A stretch of DNA of 64,000 bases from Corynebacterium auris (GTDB taxonomy: Bacteria; Actinomycetota; Actinomycetes; Mycobacteriales; Mycobacteriaceae). Below are positions 1 through 7,696 of this stretch, piece by piece. The notes under the pieces are model-generated. The model was not told where the DNA came from. It was given only the letters and a program-made list of their open reading frames with translations, and made no database searches. A program made the position numbers and the translations under genes. The stretch's first letter is position 1. Each line of letters opens with the position of its first letter. The stretch spans positions 62,001-126,000 of the forward strand of contig NZ_CP047047.1 of assembly GCF_030408575.1 (NCBI RefSeq). The letters run 5' to 3'.

Positions 1-105
1 GGTTTGCTCGCATCCTGGCTCCTGCTGTTCCTCATTCTGGTCATCCCAACGATCGCGCCTCTCCGCGAAGGGCCGGGCTCACACTTGCGGGAGCAGGTAA
101 TATGA
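1..105 (+). CDS. C-terminal end of a membrane protein (partial)
   Basis: Reading frame 1 is open from the left edge to TGA at 103-105 and gives 34 residues. They are a strongly hydrophobic stretch (LLASWLLLFLILVIP) followed by a short polar tail ending LREQVI. This looks like the last transmembrane helix of an integral membrane protein such as a transporter permease, but the family cannot be named from this fragment. The stop overlaps the next ATG (102-104) as ATGA, so the two genes were probably translationally coupled. The 5' part lies outside the window. Confidence 0.5.
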   Translation, partial: GLLASWLLLFLILVIPTIAPLREGPGSHLREQVI

Positions 106-243
106 TGGGTCAAACTGTTGTCGGAGTCATCGCGCCACGCATTCGTGCTTTCGCCGAACACCTGCGCGCGCTCGAAACACTCCGACCATGGGAACAGGAC
201 CCAGCGCAGACACCGCCAGAGCGCGTCCACACCATTCTCTCAA
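102..243 (+). pseudogene. ORF coupled to the upstream membrane gene, cut by the IS3 element
   Basis: An ATG overlaps the preceding stop (ATGA), and a purine-rich GGAGCAGG lies just upstream, so this was probably the next gene of an operon. About 47 residues (MMGQTVVGVIAPRIRAFAEH...) are read before the sequence runs into the inverted repeat of the IS3 element at about 244. The frame continues by chance to 344 inside the IS. I do not recognise the fragment, and nothing right of the IS at 1543 clearly resumes it. It is best treated as a 5' remnant; a short intact gene ending inside the IS is less likely. Confidence 0.4.
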
Positions 244-278
244 GCCCCGAGTTTTGTAGAGGGTCCTATTGTTGTCGA

Positions 279-1205
279 TTAGGCCGCTTGGGTGTTCGCG
301 GCGGTGTATTCCTGATGGACCTGGTTCGGTGGGCGGTACCCTAGCGCCGAGTGCACACGACGGTTGTTGTACCAGCCGACCCATGTCGACGCCGCGACGA
401 GAACGTCTCGCAGCCCCGGCCAGGTCCTACGGTCGATGAGTTCAGCTTTGAACACTGAGTTCAGCGCTTCTGCCATCGCGTTGTCGTAGGAGTCTCCCCG
501 CGAGCCAACCGAAGCGATAACCTGCGACTGGGCCAAGGTCTCTCCGTAGACGACCGACCTGTACTGCACGCCCCTGTCTAAAGTGATGGATCAGACCGGA
601 GACATCTTCACCGGCGCGCAGGCGCGCTGACAAGGCCATGTCAAGTGCGTCTTTAGCCAGCGATGTGCGCATGTGGTTGGTGATGGGCCAGCCAACAATC
701 TCCCGGGTATACGCGTCGAGGACGAACGAGGCGTATACCCACCCGACACGCGTGGGGATGTATGTGATATCCGCGACCCACAGCCGGTTCGGCGCATCGA
801 CACAAAGTCGCGCTCGACCAAGTCGACTGGGCAGTTATCGGGGGCAGCGCTGCGGGTGGAGGGCTTTTTCTTCCTGCGCCGGATACCACGGATGCCTTCG
901 AGTGCCATGAGGCGCTCGACGGTGCACCGGGCGACGTGACCGAAGTCACCTTGGCGATTGATCTCAGCCCAAAGTTTGCGCGCTCCATAGCAGGAGTAGT
1001 TGTCGTCGTAGATGGCACGCAAAGTGTTGCGTAGTTGTCGGTCGCGGATAGATCGAGATGATTCAGGCCGGGATTTGTAGGCGTAGTAGGTGCTCAGGGC
1101 GATTTTCGCGTCGGTTGCCGCCAAGGCGCGAATAATCGGCTCGACCCCGAATTCCTCCCGGTTGTCGTCGATGAACCGGACGACTACCTGTGTGGGCGCT
1201 CGCAC
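279..1205 (-). pseudogene. IS3 orfB transposase with two internal frameshifts
   Basis: The family sequence runs through three frames. MRAPTQVVVRFIDDN... to VDLVERDF is in the first. From about 800, APNRLWVADITYIPTRVGW...LIHH is in the second. From about 580, DRGVQYRSVVYG...YRPPNQVHQEY is in the third. The three catalytic acidic residues, normally Asp in ADITYI, Asp in HHSDRG and Glu in NAMAEALNSVFK, therefore sit on different frames and no active rve domain can be made. The joins look like one missing base (about 797-806) and one extra base (about 575-585). Confidence 0.85.
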
Positions 1206-1496
1206 TCGGGCGCGAAAAAAGCTGATGCTCTTTTCAAAATCTCGTTGGCGCGCTTCGCTTCAATCAGTTCAGCTCGCAGTCTGCGGTTCTCCGCTGCCAG
1301 ATCCACCGATTCAGCCGGGGTTGCCGCGCCGGATTGTTTATGAGCGCGGACCCAGCCGCGCAGAGTTTCCTTACTCATTCCGAGCTCGACAGCGATGCGG
1401 GATATCGCACCACGAGACGTAGCAGGGTCAGCTTGCGCATGCAGCACCAATTCGATGGCACGCTGCTTCAACTTAAGGCGTGTACTTCGAGGGCAT
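1184..1496 (-). pseudogene. IS3 orfA (HTH protein), frameshifted near its start
   Basis: The expected start is ATG at 1496 with AAAAGGAG upstream. It reads MPSKYTP and then hits TAA, because one extra base lies near 1473-1478. In the next frame the family sequence resumes (LKLKQRAIELVLHAQA, then an HTH around GAISRIAVELGMSKETLRGW and a leucine-zipper-like AAENRRLRAELIEAKRANEILKRA region). The orfA end overlaps the orfB start, as is normal for IS3 elements. The frame without the natural start stays open upstream to 1576, but that extension is not family-like. Confidence 0.8.
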
Positions 1497-1594
1497 GTGT
1501 AGGGCTCCTTTTCCAAATTCCTACCCTCCATTAAACCCGGGGCGAACCAGCCGTTTGTCACGGATGCAGATGACAAATGTCACCAGCGCATCGC

Positions 1595-2446
1595 TTAACG
1601 ACGCCCTCCCAGCGCCCGGCCCCGTAGCCTGAGCTTCCCCGGGTTCTGCTGCACCTGGATCCCGGTAATTCCCCCGCCGACGATTTCCAGGGTCACCGCT
1701 CGCGTCATGTCGATCGATTCCGCCACCAGTACCGGACCACCGATCGCGTCATCCACCCTGAAGCGTGGCATTCCCCACCGGCCTATGATTCCGGCGAGGA
1801 ATCGCGTCACCTTATCCCTGCCGCGAATCGGGTTGAGGGCCGCGCGTGCGGTGCCTCCCGCGTCAGTCCAGAGCACCGCGCCTTCGGACAAAATGTCCGT
1901 CAGCGCTTCGAGTTCGCCGCGATTCAGTTTCTCCGCCAGAGCTCGCAGAGTCTCCTTGTCCGCTACCCGCGGCGCCCCCTCAGGCTCCCGCAGGATCGAA
2001 CGGGCGCGGGAGATCCGTTTACGCACCGCAGACGGGGTAAGCGCCGTGAGCTTACCTGCTTCGGCGGCAGAGAATCCCGCTGCCTGCGTGAGAACGACCA
2101 AGACTCGGTCGACCGGTGAGAGATCCTGGATGAGGCGGCTGAAAGCTCGGTCGAGATTCTCGGTGGTTACCGCCCTGTCCTCCGGGCCACTTTCTGTGGT
2201 AGCCACCTCGGGCAGCCAGGGGCCGACATAGTCGGTGCGGGCGCGTGCGGGTGCGCGTACCAGGTCATAGGCGGTGCGTGCAGTGACCGTTGTCAACCAA
2301 GCCTCGGGATCGTCAATATTTTCGGCATTGGCGAGGCGGAGCCAGGCCTCGCTCGCTGCGTCCTCTGCATCATGGAAGCTGCCGGTGATGCTGTACGCCA
2401 GGCTGATCAGCCACGCCTGTCGCTCCCGCCATTGTGCGCTGTTCAC
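1595..2446 (-). CDS. ECF41-type RNA polymerase sigma factor with SnoaL-like C-terminal domain
   Basis: The protein is 283 aa from GTG 2446, which overlaps the upstream stop as GTGA; an in-frame ATG at 2476 is less likely. Region sigma-2 covers roughly residues 5-85 (ITGSFHDAEDAASEAWLRL) and sigma-4 roughly 110-165. A long C-terminal extension of about 110 residues resembles SnoaL. The three marks of group ECF41 are present in slightly altered form: WLPEV in the linker, WTDAGGTARAALNPIRG for the DGGG motif, and NPGKL for NPDKL at the end. ECF41 factors have no classical anti-sigma factor; the C-terminal domain itself modulates activity, and the sigma directs transcription of its COE partner gene, here the gene just upstream. 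Confidence 0.9.
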   Translation of the reverse strand: MNSAQWRERQAWLISLAYSITGSFHDAEDAASEAWLRLANAENIDDPEAWLTTVTARTAYDLVRAPARARTDYVGPWLPEVATTESGPEDRAVTTENLDRAFSRLIQDLSPVDRVLVVLTQAAGFSAAEAGKLTALTPSAVRKRISRARSILREPEGAPRVADKETLRALAEKLNRGELEALTDILSEGAVLWTDAGGTARAALNPIRGRDKVTRFLAGIIGRWGMPRFRVDDAIGGPVLVAESIDMTRAVTLEIVGGGITGIQVQQNPGKLRLRGRALGGRR

Positions 2447-2880
2447 TTTCCGGATAGTATCCCGATCCGGTTCCACATGTTGATGGCGGTGATCGCGGCG
2501 ATGAGCTCGCCGGTTGTCTCCGGACCGAATTCGTTATGTACACGCTCCCGGATGTTCTCCCGGTAGGACAGGGGAGTCTCGGAGAGGAGGGTGCCGGCAT
2601 CGGTGAACTCGAGGATGAGTCGTTCTCTCTCGCTCATATCACCTGCCTGCCATTCACCCGGCGCGGTGTCCCGTAGGATCGCGATTTTTTGCTCGCTCCA
2701 GCCTGACTTGCGGGCCTCTTTCGTGTGCATATCAATGCAGTACCCGCAGCCGTTGAGAAAACTGGCGCGCAGCTGGACCAGTATCCGGGTCTCACGGGAA
2801 ACGGCTCGCGAGGCCGCCTCGAGCGCGAGTGCTGCAACGGAGAATCTCTTGTGGATGGGGGAAGGGGGTATCTTGTTCAT
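2443..2880 (-). CDS. Carboxymuconolactone decarboxylase / AhpD-like protein, ECF41 partner
   Basis: This is a 145-aa protein of the CMD/AhpD alpha-helical family. The redox/proton-relay signature CxxCxxxH is visible as NGCGYCIDMH (Cys45, Cys48, His52). Family members act as peroxidases or decarboxylases; the substrate is not known for ECF41-linked members (the C of COE). ATG 2880 was chosen because the AhpD core starts soon after and an ECF41-type promoter ends just before it. The frame is open upstream to 2967 but lacks family sequence there. The gene is the first of a two-gene operon and overlaps the sigma gene by 4 nt. Confidence 0.88.
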   Translation of the reverse strand: MNKIPPSPIHKRFSVAALALEAASRAVSRETRILVQLRASFLNGCGYCIDMHTKEARKSGWSEQKIAILRDTAPGEWQAGDMSERERLILEFTDAGTLLSETPLSYRENIRERVHNEFGPETTGELIAAITAINMWNRIGILSGK

Positions 2881-2888
2881 GCCCTCTT

Positions 2889-2915
2889 GACGCGCGAGGG
2901 ACTGTAAGTGTGACA
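2889..2915 (-). promoter_or_regulatory. ECF41-type promoter of the CMD-sigma operon
   Basis: On the minus strand TGTCACA (2915-2909) is followed after 16 nt by CGTC (2892-2889). This equals the described ECF41 consensus, TGTCACA-N16-CGTC. The start point would fall only a few nucleotides before ATG 2880, so the mRNA is nearly leaderless. This implies that the sigma factor autoregulates its operon. Confidence 0.8.
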
Positions 2916-3038
2916 AACGCCAGGCCAGGAGGATGCTGACTGCACTTTGCCGTAAACGGTGCACCACCCGCAGATTCTTCGATCGGGGTGGCTGCGCCTG
3001 CTGTGTGCGTTGACGACAGCAGGGTTCACTTCAGCTCT

Positions 3039-3389
3039 CTACCGTTGCCCGGCGCTCATCGTGATGGTGCTGGGCGTGGTTCCGGTGCACACCGACGCCG
3101 TGATCGTGGCCGCGCGGGACATGCGCGCGAGCTCAGCCAGGAATCTTGCGTCGGAGACCAGGGCGCGCGTGCCCATCCCGCCGGGGACGAGCAGCACATC
3201 GCCGTTCATGTCGGCGAAGCTGGCGTGGGCCAGGATGTCGACCCCCTGGCTGCTGCGCGCCGCCGCGCCGTCCGGGGAGATCAGCTGCACGTCAAGGCCC
3301 TCGAGGCGCGCCAGGATCTCGACGGGGCCGGTGACGTCCAGCAGCTCGAAGCCGTCGAAGAGCACGACGCTGACGCGTTTCGGTGTCAT
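3039..3389 (-). pseudogene. DJ-1/PfpI-family protein, C-terminally truncated
   Basis: The protein is 116 aa, against the usual 180-200 aa of the DJ-1/PfpI class I glutaminase-like fold. The N-terminal half is typical (VSVVLFDGFELLDVTGPVEIL..., then DVLLVPGGMGTRAL). The sequence reaches the nucleophile elbow ITASVCTG and then diverges into an unrelated tail (TTPSTITMSAGQR). The last third of the domain is lost, exactly where the ECF41/IS3 patch begins. Probably non-functional, although the nucleophile Cys is kept. Confidence 0.75.
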
Positions 3390-3416
3390 GGGCCCGAGGG
3401 TATGCCCGAAGCCGGC

Positions 3417-3815
3417 CTACTTCCCGCCGGACCCGGGCATGCCCGCCGCCCACAGCGCCGCGGCGATGAGCGCGGGCTGCCCGAACAGGCGGGCCAGACG
3501 CTTGCGGTCGGTGTCCAGGCCGAAGGCGTCGTTGCGCTCGGCGTACTGGGCGATGTTGCCGGGGAAGATCGCGGTGTAGAACGCGGCGAGGGCGGTTCCG
3601 GTCAGCGTGCGCTGCCGGGGCAGGGCGAGCAGGGAGGCGCCGAGGGCGATTTCGGCGACGCCGGAGCCGAGGACCACGAGGTCCTTGTTCAAGGGGAACC
3701 AGTCGGGCACCTGGGCCTGGAAGTCCTTGCGGGCGAAGGTGAGGTGGCTGGTGCCGGCGAAGCTCATGAAGGCGCCGAGGGCGAGGCGGGCCAGGTTCTG
3801 CGAATCAATTCGCAT
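3417..3815 (-). CDS. DoxX-like small membrane protein
   Basis: A 132-aa protein with about four hydrophobic helices (residues about 8-27, 45-64, 72-90, 108-125). The N-terminus LARLALGAFMSFAGTSHLTF followed by a polar loop and VVLGSGVAEIALGASLL is typical of DoxX/YphA-like quinone-linked or redox-associated membrane proteins. Its biochemical role is not established. It lies 12 nt downstream of the alcohol dehydrogenase gene on the same strand, with a purine-rich ribosome site in the gap, so the two are probably co-transcribed. Confidence 0.7.
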   Translation of the reverse strand: MRIDSQNLARLALGAFMSFAGTSHLTFARKDFQAQVPDWFPLNKDLVVLGSGVAEIALGASLLALPRQRTLTGTALAAFYTAIFPGNIAQYAERNDAFGLDTDRKRLARLFGQPALIAAALWAAGMPGSGGK

Positions 3816-3827
3816 GGATTAGTCCTT

Positions 3828-5003
3828 TCAGGGCTTGAGGACGACCTTGATGCAGCCGTCCTGCTTCTTCTGGAACTTCTCGTACATGGCTGGGGCGTCG
3901 TCAAGCGGCGCGGTGTGGGTTCTCAGGTCGAGCACGCCGAGGGGGTCGGAGGGGTCGTCGACGAGCGGGAGGAGGTCGTCGGTCCAGTTGCGCACGTTGC
4001 ACTGGCCCATCCGCATCTGCACCTGCTTGTCGAACAGCGTCATCATCGGCATGGGATCCTTCATCCCGCCGTAGACGCCGCTGAGTGAGATGGTGCCGCC
4101 GCGGCGCACGGCCTCGATGGCGGTGTAGAGCGCGCCGAGGCGGTCCACGCCCGCCTTCTGCACGGCGGCGCGGCCGAGGGCGGAGGGCAGTAGGCCGGCC
4201 GCGGCCTGCGCGGTGCCGGCGACGGGGGAGCCGTGGGCTTCCATGCCGACGGCGTCGATGACGGAGTCGGGTCCGCGGCCGTCGCTAAGCTCGCGGAGCT
4301 TATCGACGGCACCCTCGCCGCCCTCGACAACCTCGATGCCGTGGCGGGCGGCCATGGCGCGCCGCTCGGGGACGGGGTCGACGCCGATGACGCGGTACCC
4401 CAGGTGTGCGCCGATGCGGGCGGACATCTGCCCGACGGGGCCGAGGCCGAGCACGGCGAGGGTGCCGCCGTCGGGGACGTCGGCGTACTGGACTGCCTGC
4501 CAGGCGGTGGGCAGCACGTCGGAAAGGAAGAGGAAGCGCTCGTCCTCACCGACGTTCGGGACCTTGATGGGGCCGTAGTCGGCATGCGGGACGCGCAGGT
4601 ACTCGGCCTGGCCGCCGGGCAGCGAACCGTAGAGGCGGGAGTAGCCGAGGAGGGTGGCGCCGCTGCCGTACTCGCGGACCTGAGTGGTCTCGCACTGGGA
4701 TTGCAGGCCGCGCTCGCACATGTAGCAGTGGCCGCAGGAGACGTTGAAGGGGACCACGACGCGGTCGCCGGGGGAGAGGTTGGTCACCGCGGAGCCGACC
4801 TCCTCGACGATTCCCATGGGTTCGTGGCCGATAATGTCGCCCTTGTCCATGAACGGGCCGAGGACCTCGTAGAGGTGGAGGTCGGAGCCGCAGATGGCGG
4901 TGGAGGTGACGCGGATGATGGCGTCGGTGGGCTCGATAATTGTGGGGTCGGGGACTTCTTCGACGCTGACGGTGCGGGCGGCTTGCCAGGTGAGGGCTTT
5001 CAT
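3828..5003 (-). CDS. Zinc-dependent alcohol dehydrogenase (formaldehyde dehydrogenase-like)
   Basis: A 391-aa medium-chain dehydrogenase/reductase. The catalytic zinc ligands lie in ICGSDLHLYE and GHEPMG, and the structural zinc loop is CGHCYMCERGLQSQC. The Rossmann glycine motif is VLGLGPVGQMSARIGAHLG, followed by the NAD-selecting Asp in VIGVD. The long insert after DAVGMEAHG resembles the glutathione-independent formaldehyde dehydrogenase subgroup, so oxidation of an aldehyde or small alcohol with NAD is likely. ATG 5003 is chosen (MKALTWQ, the usual family start) with AAAGG upstream; the frame extends 14 codons further without family sequence. Confidence 0.88.
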   Translation of the reverse strand: MKALTWQAARTVSVEEVPDPTIIEPTDAIIRVTSTAICGSDLHLYEVLGPFMDKGDIIGHEPMGIVEEVGSAVTNLSPGDRVVVPFNVSCGHCYMCERGLQSQCETTQVREYGSGATLLGYSRLYGSLPGGQAEYLRVPHADYGPIKVPNVGEDERFLFLSDVLPTAWQAVQYADVPDGGTLAVLGLGPVGQMSARIGAHLGYRVIGVDPVPERRAMAARHGIEVVEGGEGAVDKLRELSDGRGPDSVIDAVGMEAHGSPVAGTAQAAAGLLPSALGRAAVQKAGVDRLGALYTAIEAVRRGGTISLSGVYGGMKDPMPMMTLFDKQVQMRMGQCNVRNWTDDLLPLVDDPSDPLGVLDLRTHTAPLDDAPAMYEKFQKKQDGCIKVVLKP

Positions 5004-5164
5004 AAGGAACCTTTCATGCGACGGTACGGGTTCGAGAGTAATCACGGCTACACTGGGCGCGCCACGATTTCTCCCGCCGTGTGCTCTTCGCGGTATAAAA
5101 CAATAGCTATGTGTCGGGCGGCGGAAGCTGCCTGCCGGGCACGGGAAAACTGGAGGTCAACGCG

Positions 5165-5644
5165 GTGCGAAGAACACTACGGATGGCGGCGCTCGCCCTC
5201 GGCGCCTCGCTTCTCGGCGCCTGCGGGTCGATCCCCGCCGACTCCGAGGGAACCTATGACCGCGCCCGCGGCGCCACCCTCGTGGTCGGCGTCTCCGAGC
5301 ACCACCCCTGGGCCGTTGTGGACGACGGCACGGGGGAAGTCACGGGCGTCGAGGCCGATGTGGTGCGCGGTTTCGCGGACTCCATCGGCGCGGACGTGGA
5401 GTGGAAGGTGGGCCCCGAAAGCGTGCTCGCCGACTGGGTGGATAAGGGCGAGGCCGACGTGATGATCGGCGGGCTGACCGCGTCCTCGCCGTGGTCGGAC
5501 ACCGTCGCTCTGACCAGGCCGTACACCACCGTGGAGAGCGCGGCGGGGGAGAAAGAGAAGATGGTCATGGCGGTGCCGATGGGCGAAAACAAGCTGCTGG
5601 TCGCCCTGGAGCGCTACCTGGCGCGCGAGGCGGGGGAGATCTGA
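5165..5644 (+). CDS. Short solute-binding-like lipoprotein (single lobe)
   Basis: A 159-aa protein starting at GTG 5165 with GGAGG 8 nt upstream. A signal peptide ends in the lipobox LLGAC, so it is probably lipid-anchored outside the membrane. The rest resembles the first lobe of family 3 solute-binding proteins (TLVVGVSEHHPWAVVDDGTGEVTGVEADVVRGFADSIGADVEW, then GEADVMIGGLT). Normal members have about 250 residues and two lobes; here the second lobe is almost absent and no ABC permease is nearby. The stop overlaps the start of the cation-efflux gene (TGATG), so the two are co-translated. Ligand unknown. Confidence 0.75.
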   Translation: MRRTLRMAALALGASLLGACGSIPADSEGTYDRARGATLVVGVSEHHPWAVVDDGTGEVTGVEADVVRGFADSIGADVEWKVGPESVLADWVDKGEADVMIGGLTASSPWSDTVALTRPYTTVESAAGEKEKMVMAVPMGENKLLVALERYLAREAGEI

Positions 5645-6633
5645 TGGGCACCGTCAACGAGGCGAGCACCGGCTCGGGCGTCGAGGTGCTGCCGAAAGAG
5701 GTCGGTGAGGTGCTGCGCCGGGCGGTGCGGCTTAACCTCCTGAGCCTGCTCGTCCTCGCGGTGACGGTGACGGTGGTCGGGTTGGTCACCGGGCAATCCC
5801 AGGCCATGAAAACCGCCTGGTTCGAGGACCTGTTGTCGTTCCTTCCTCCCCTCGCGTTCCTTGTGGGCACGCGGGTGATCAAGAAGCGCCCCGACGCCAA
5901 GCACCCGTACGGCCACCACCGCGCCATCGAGGTCGGACACGTCGTCGCCGGGGCGGCGCTTCTGGCCATGGGCATTCTGCTGCTCTACGGTGCGGTGAAG
6001 GGGCTGGTCGGGCAGGAAAAACCGCCGATCGGCACCGTGGTGCTCTTTGGCCACAGCGTGTGGTTGGGGTGGCTCATGGTGGCGGTACTCGTGGTCACGG
6101 GGATCCCGCCGGTGATCCTCGGGCGGATGAAGCTGAAGCTGGCGGAGCCGCTGCACGACAAGGTTCTCTACGCCGACGCCGACATGAACAAGGCGAACTG
6201 GATGACCTCGGCGTCCACCATCGTTGGTGTGCTGGGGATCGGTGTGGGCCTGTGGTGGATGGACGCGGTTGCCGCGTCCATCGTGGCCGTTTCCATCGTG
6301 CGGGACGGGGTGCTTAACCTGCGCACCGCCATGCTCGACCTCACGGACGCCCGCGCGACCGACTTGGACGGCGCCCCGCACCCGCTGATCGAGCGCATCG
6401 AGCAGACCGCGCGCGGGACGGACTGGGTGGACACGGCGGCCGCGCGCGTGCGCGACGAGGGCCACGTGTTCCACGTCGAGCTTTTCGCCGTCCCGCACGA
6501 GGGGCAGGACCCGTCGGTCGCGCAACTGCGCGAGCTGCGGGAGTCGCTCCACGCCGTGGATTTCAAGGTGCACGACGTGGTGGTCGCAGCCGTGCGCACG
6601 ATCCCCGTGTACCTGGAAGAGGAGGACAGGTAG
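5644..6633 (+). CDS. Cation diffusion facilitator family protein with altered metal site
   Basis: A 329-aa CDF-family membrane protein with about six helices and a cytoplasmic C-terminal domain (residues about 245-325). The family loop RPDAKHPYGHHR after TM2 is clear. The usual transport site (DxxxD in TM2, HxxxD in TM5) is changed: TM2 keeps one Asp (AWFEDLLS), and TM5 reads ADMNKANWMTSAS where AWHHRSDALTS-like sequence is expected, so His and Asp become Met and Asn. Zinc or iron transport therefore cannot be assumed. It is coupled to the preceding lipoprotein by a 1-nt TGATG overlap. Confidence 0.8.
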   Translation: MGTVNEASTGSGVEVLPKEVGEVLRRAVRLNLLSLLVLAVTVTVVGLVTGQSQAMKTAWFEDLLSFLPPLAFLVGTRVIKKRPDAKHPYGHHRAIEVGHVVAGAALLAMGILLLYGAVKGLVGQEKPPIGTVVLFGHSVWLGWLMVAVLVVTGIPPVILGRMKLKLAEPLHDKVLYADADMNKANWMTSASTIVGVLGIGVGLWWMDAVAASIVAVSIVRDGVLNLRTAMLDLTDARATDLDGAPHPLIERIEQTARGTDWVDTAAARVRDEGHVFHVELFAVPHEGQDPSVAQLRELRESLHAVDFKVHDVVVAAVRTIPVYLEEEDR

Positions 6634-6637
6634 CCGG

Positions 6638-7330
6638 CTAGGAGTCGCGCACCTCGAGCGTCGTGCCGGGCGGCAGGGCTTCCAAGAGCCGGATCTTGGC
6701 CAGCAGCGGGTTCTGCTCGAGGACCTTCGCCGTGCCCAAGCGCGCGCGGGTGATCTTGACTTCGGTGCGGGCGCGCTCGAGGTCGGCGGCGGCGGTGAGC
6801 TTGTCCACTTCGGCCTGGCTCAGCGCCTCAGAGACGGCGTACGGCAGCGAGAGGTCCTTGAGGTGGACTTCGTCCTCCACCGCGAGGCCGACGTCCAGGC
6901 CCGCCGTGGCGGCGGCGGAGGCGACGGGGGAGAGGTCGATGCGGGTGCCGATGAGCTCGGAAAGCTGGGTGGTAGAGATCAGCTCGCGCAGCGCGATCTG
7001 CGCCGCCAGGTACACCTCGCTGGCCGGGTCGGCCGAGGCGCTGACGTAGCGTACGGCGTCGGCGACGCGCACCGTGAGCACGAAGGTGAGCGTCACGTCG
7101 AGCCCCTCGGCGGTGGGGATGCGCTGCGGGGCGAAGGAGAGTTGGCGGCGGCGCTGGTCCACCTGCTGGAACAGGTCGGAGGGGCGGGCGAGGCCGGGGC
7201 GTCGCAACGCGGTGACCTCCCCGTTCCGGGAGCGCAGCACGATGTGGCCCGGCCGGGGGACGGGGCTGCGCGGGAAGGAGGGCTGCCAGGCCTCGAGGTC
7301 GTATTGGCGGGTGAAAAGACCGGAAAACAT
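6638..7330 (-). CDS. SPFH / band-7 domain protein
   Basis: About 230 aa. The middle resembles the SPFH (stomatin-prohibitin) fold: LRSRNGEVTALRRPG, then RRRQLSFAPQRIPTAEGLDVTLTFVLTVRVADAVRYV, a regular beta section. A charged helical part follows (SEALSQAEVDKLTAAADLERARTEVKITRARLGTAKVLEQNP), as in membrane-raft scaffold proteins. There is no obvious N-terminal membrane anchor, so attachment may be peripheral. ATG 7330 is preferred; GTG codons lie 6 and 9 nt upstream. It converges on the CDF gene with a 4-nt gap. The exact role is unknown. Confidence 0.65.
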   Translation of the reverse strand: MFSGLFTRQYDLEAWQPSFPRSPVPRPGHIVLRSRNGEVTALRRPGLARPSDLFQQVDQRRRQLSFAPQRIPTAEGLDVTLTFVLTVRVADAVRYVSASADPASEVYLAAQIALRELISTTQLSELIGTRIDLSPVASAAATAGLDVGLAVEDEVHLKDLSLPYAVSEALSQAEVDKLTAAADLERARTEVKITRARLGTAKVLEQNPLLAKIRLLEALPPGTTLEVRDS

Positions 7331-7510
7331 TGCCACCACCGTGCCTTCGTATCGTGAGCGTGTCGTGAGTGTGTCGTGAGGTGTGTATGGTCCGCGCCGC
7401 GCGGGGCGTTCCCGGGGCGGGGCACTGGCGCGTTGTCGCGCCCGCAGGCGTGAGTCGGTGCCGGGCCGCAGGCCCCGAGAACGCGACGTCCCGGGCGGCG
7501 CGGAGAGAGA

Positions 7511-7590
7511 TGGGTAAAGAGGACTCGAACCTCCTTGGGCGCAAGGCCCGTGCCGTGCGCCGGTGGTCCATTATCCGGAAAACGCCCCAA
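7511..7590 (-). other. tRNA-like sequence without a complete cloverleaf
   Basis: On the minus strand a perfect T-arm consensus (GGAGG TTCGAGT CCTCT) is preceded by a D-arm-like TTCCGGATAATGGA. The acceptor halves do not pair (GGGGCGT against TTACCCA), and I cannot fold a 5+7 nt anticodon arm. It may be a decayed tRNA gene or a leftover of an integration site. A functional tRNA is not supported. Confidence 0.3.
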
Positions 7591-7653
7591 TAAAAAGGGG
7601 GACGCCCCATAACACCCAGTCCGGCGCTTCGACCAGCATAGCGCTGGGGACTA

Positions 7654-7671
7654 TGGTATGGGGCATTACCA
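7654..7671. promoter_or_regulatory. Inverted repeat upstream of the MFS exporter
   Basis: TGGTATGGGGCATTACCA has 5-bp arms (TGGTA/TACCA) 26-43 nt before the preferred MFS start. Its position suits a repressor operator for an exporter gene, but no regulator gene is adjacent and the arms are short. Confidence 0.25.
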
Positions 7672-7696
7672 CGTATTTTTCGGTCAACTTTTTACC

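Larger units (their letters stand above)
244..1543 (-). mobile_element. Decayed IS3-family insertion sequence (about 1.3 kb)
   Basis: The two ends carry imperfect inverted repeats. The left end reads GCCCCGAGTTTTGTAGAGGG from 244, and the complement of the right end reads GCCCCGGGTTTAATGGAGGG from 1543. Between them lie the usual two overlapping genes, orfA (HTH) and orfB (DDE transposase), on the minus strand. An A-run at about 1216-1222 lies where IS3 elements make the programmed -1 frameshift. Three other frameshifts disrupt the genes, near 1473-1478, 797-806 and 575-585, so the copy cannot make its own transposase. I see no clear target-site duplication. Confidence 0.85.

Noticed and set aside
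1216..1222. A-run in the IS element as a fourth damaging frameshift
   Set aside because: It lies where IS3 elements use programmed -1 frameshifting between orfA and orfB, so it is normal.
1543..1594. Target-site duplication of the IS3 element
   Set aside because: Bases flanking the terminal repeats (…CTCAA left, GAACC… right) show no convincing 3-4 bp match.
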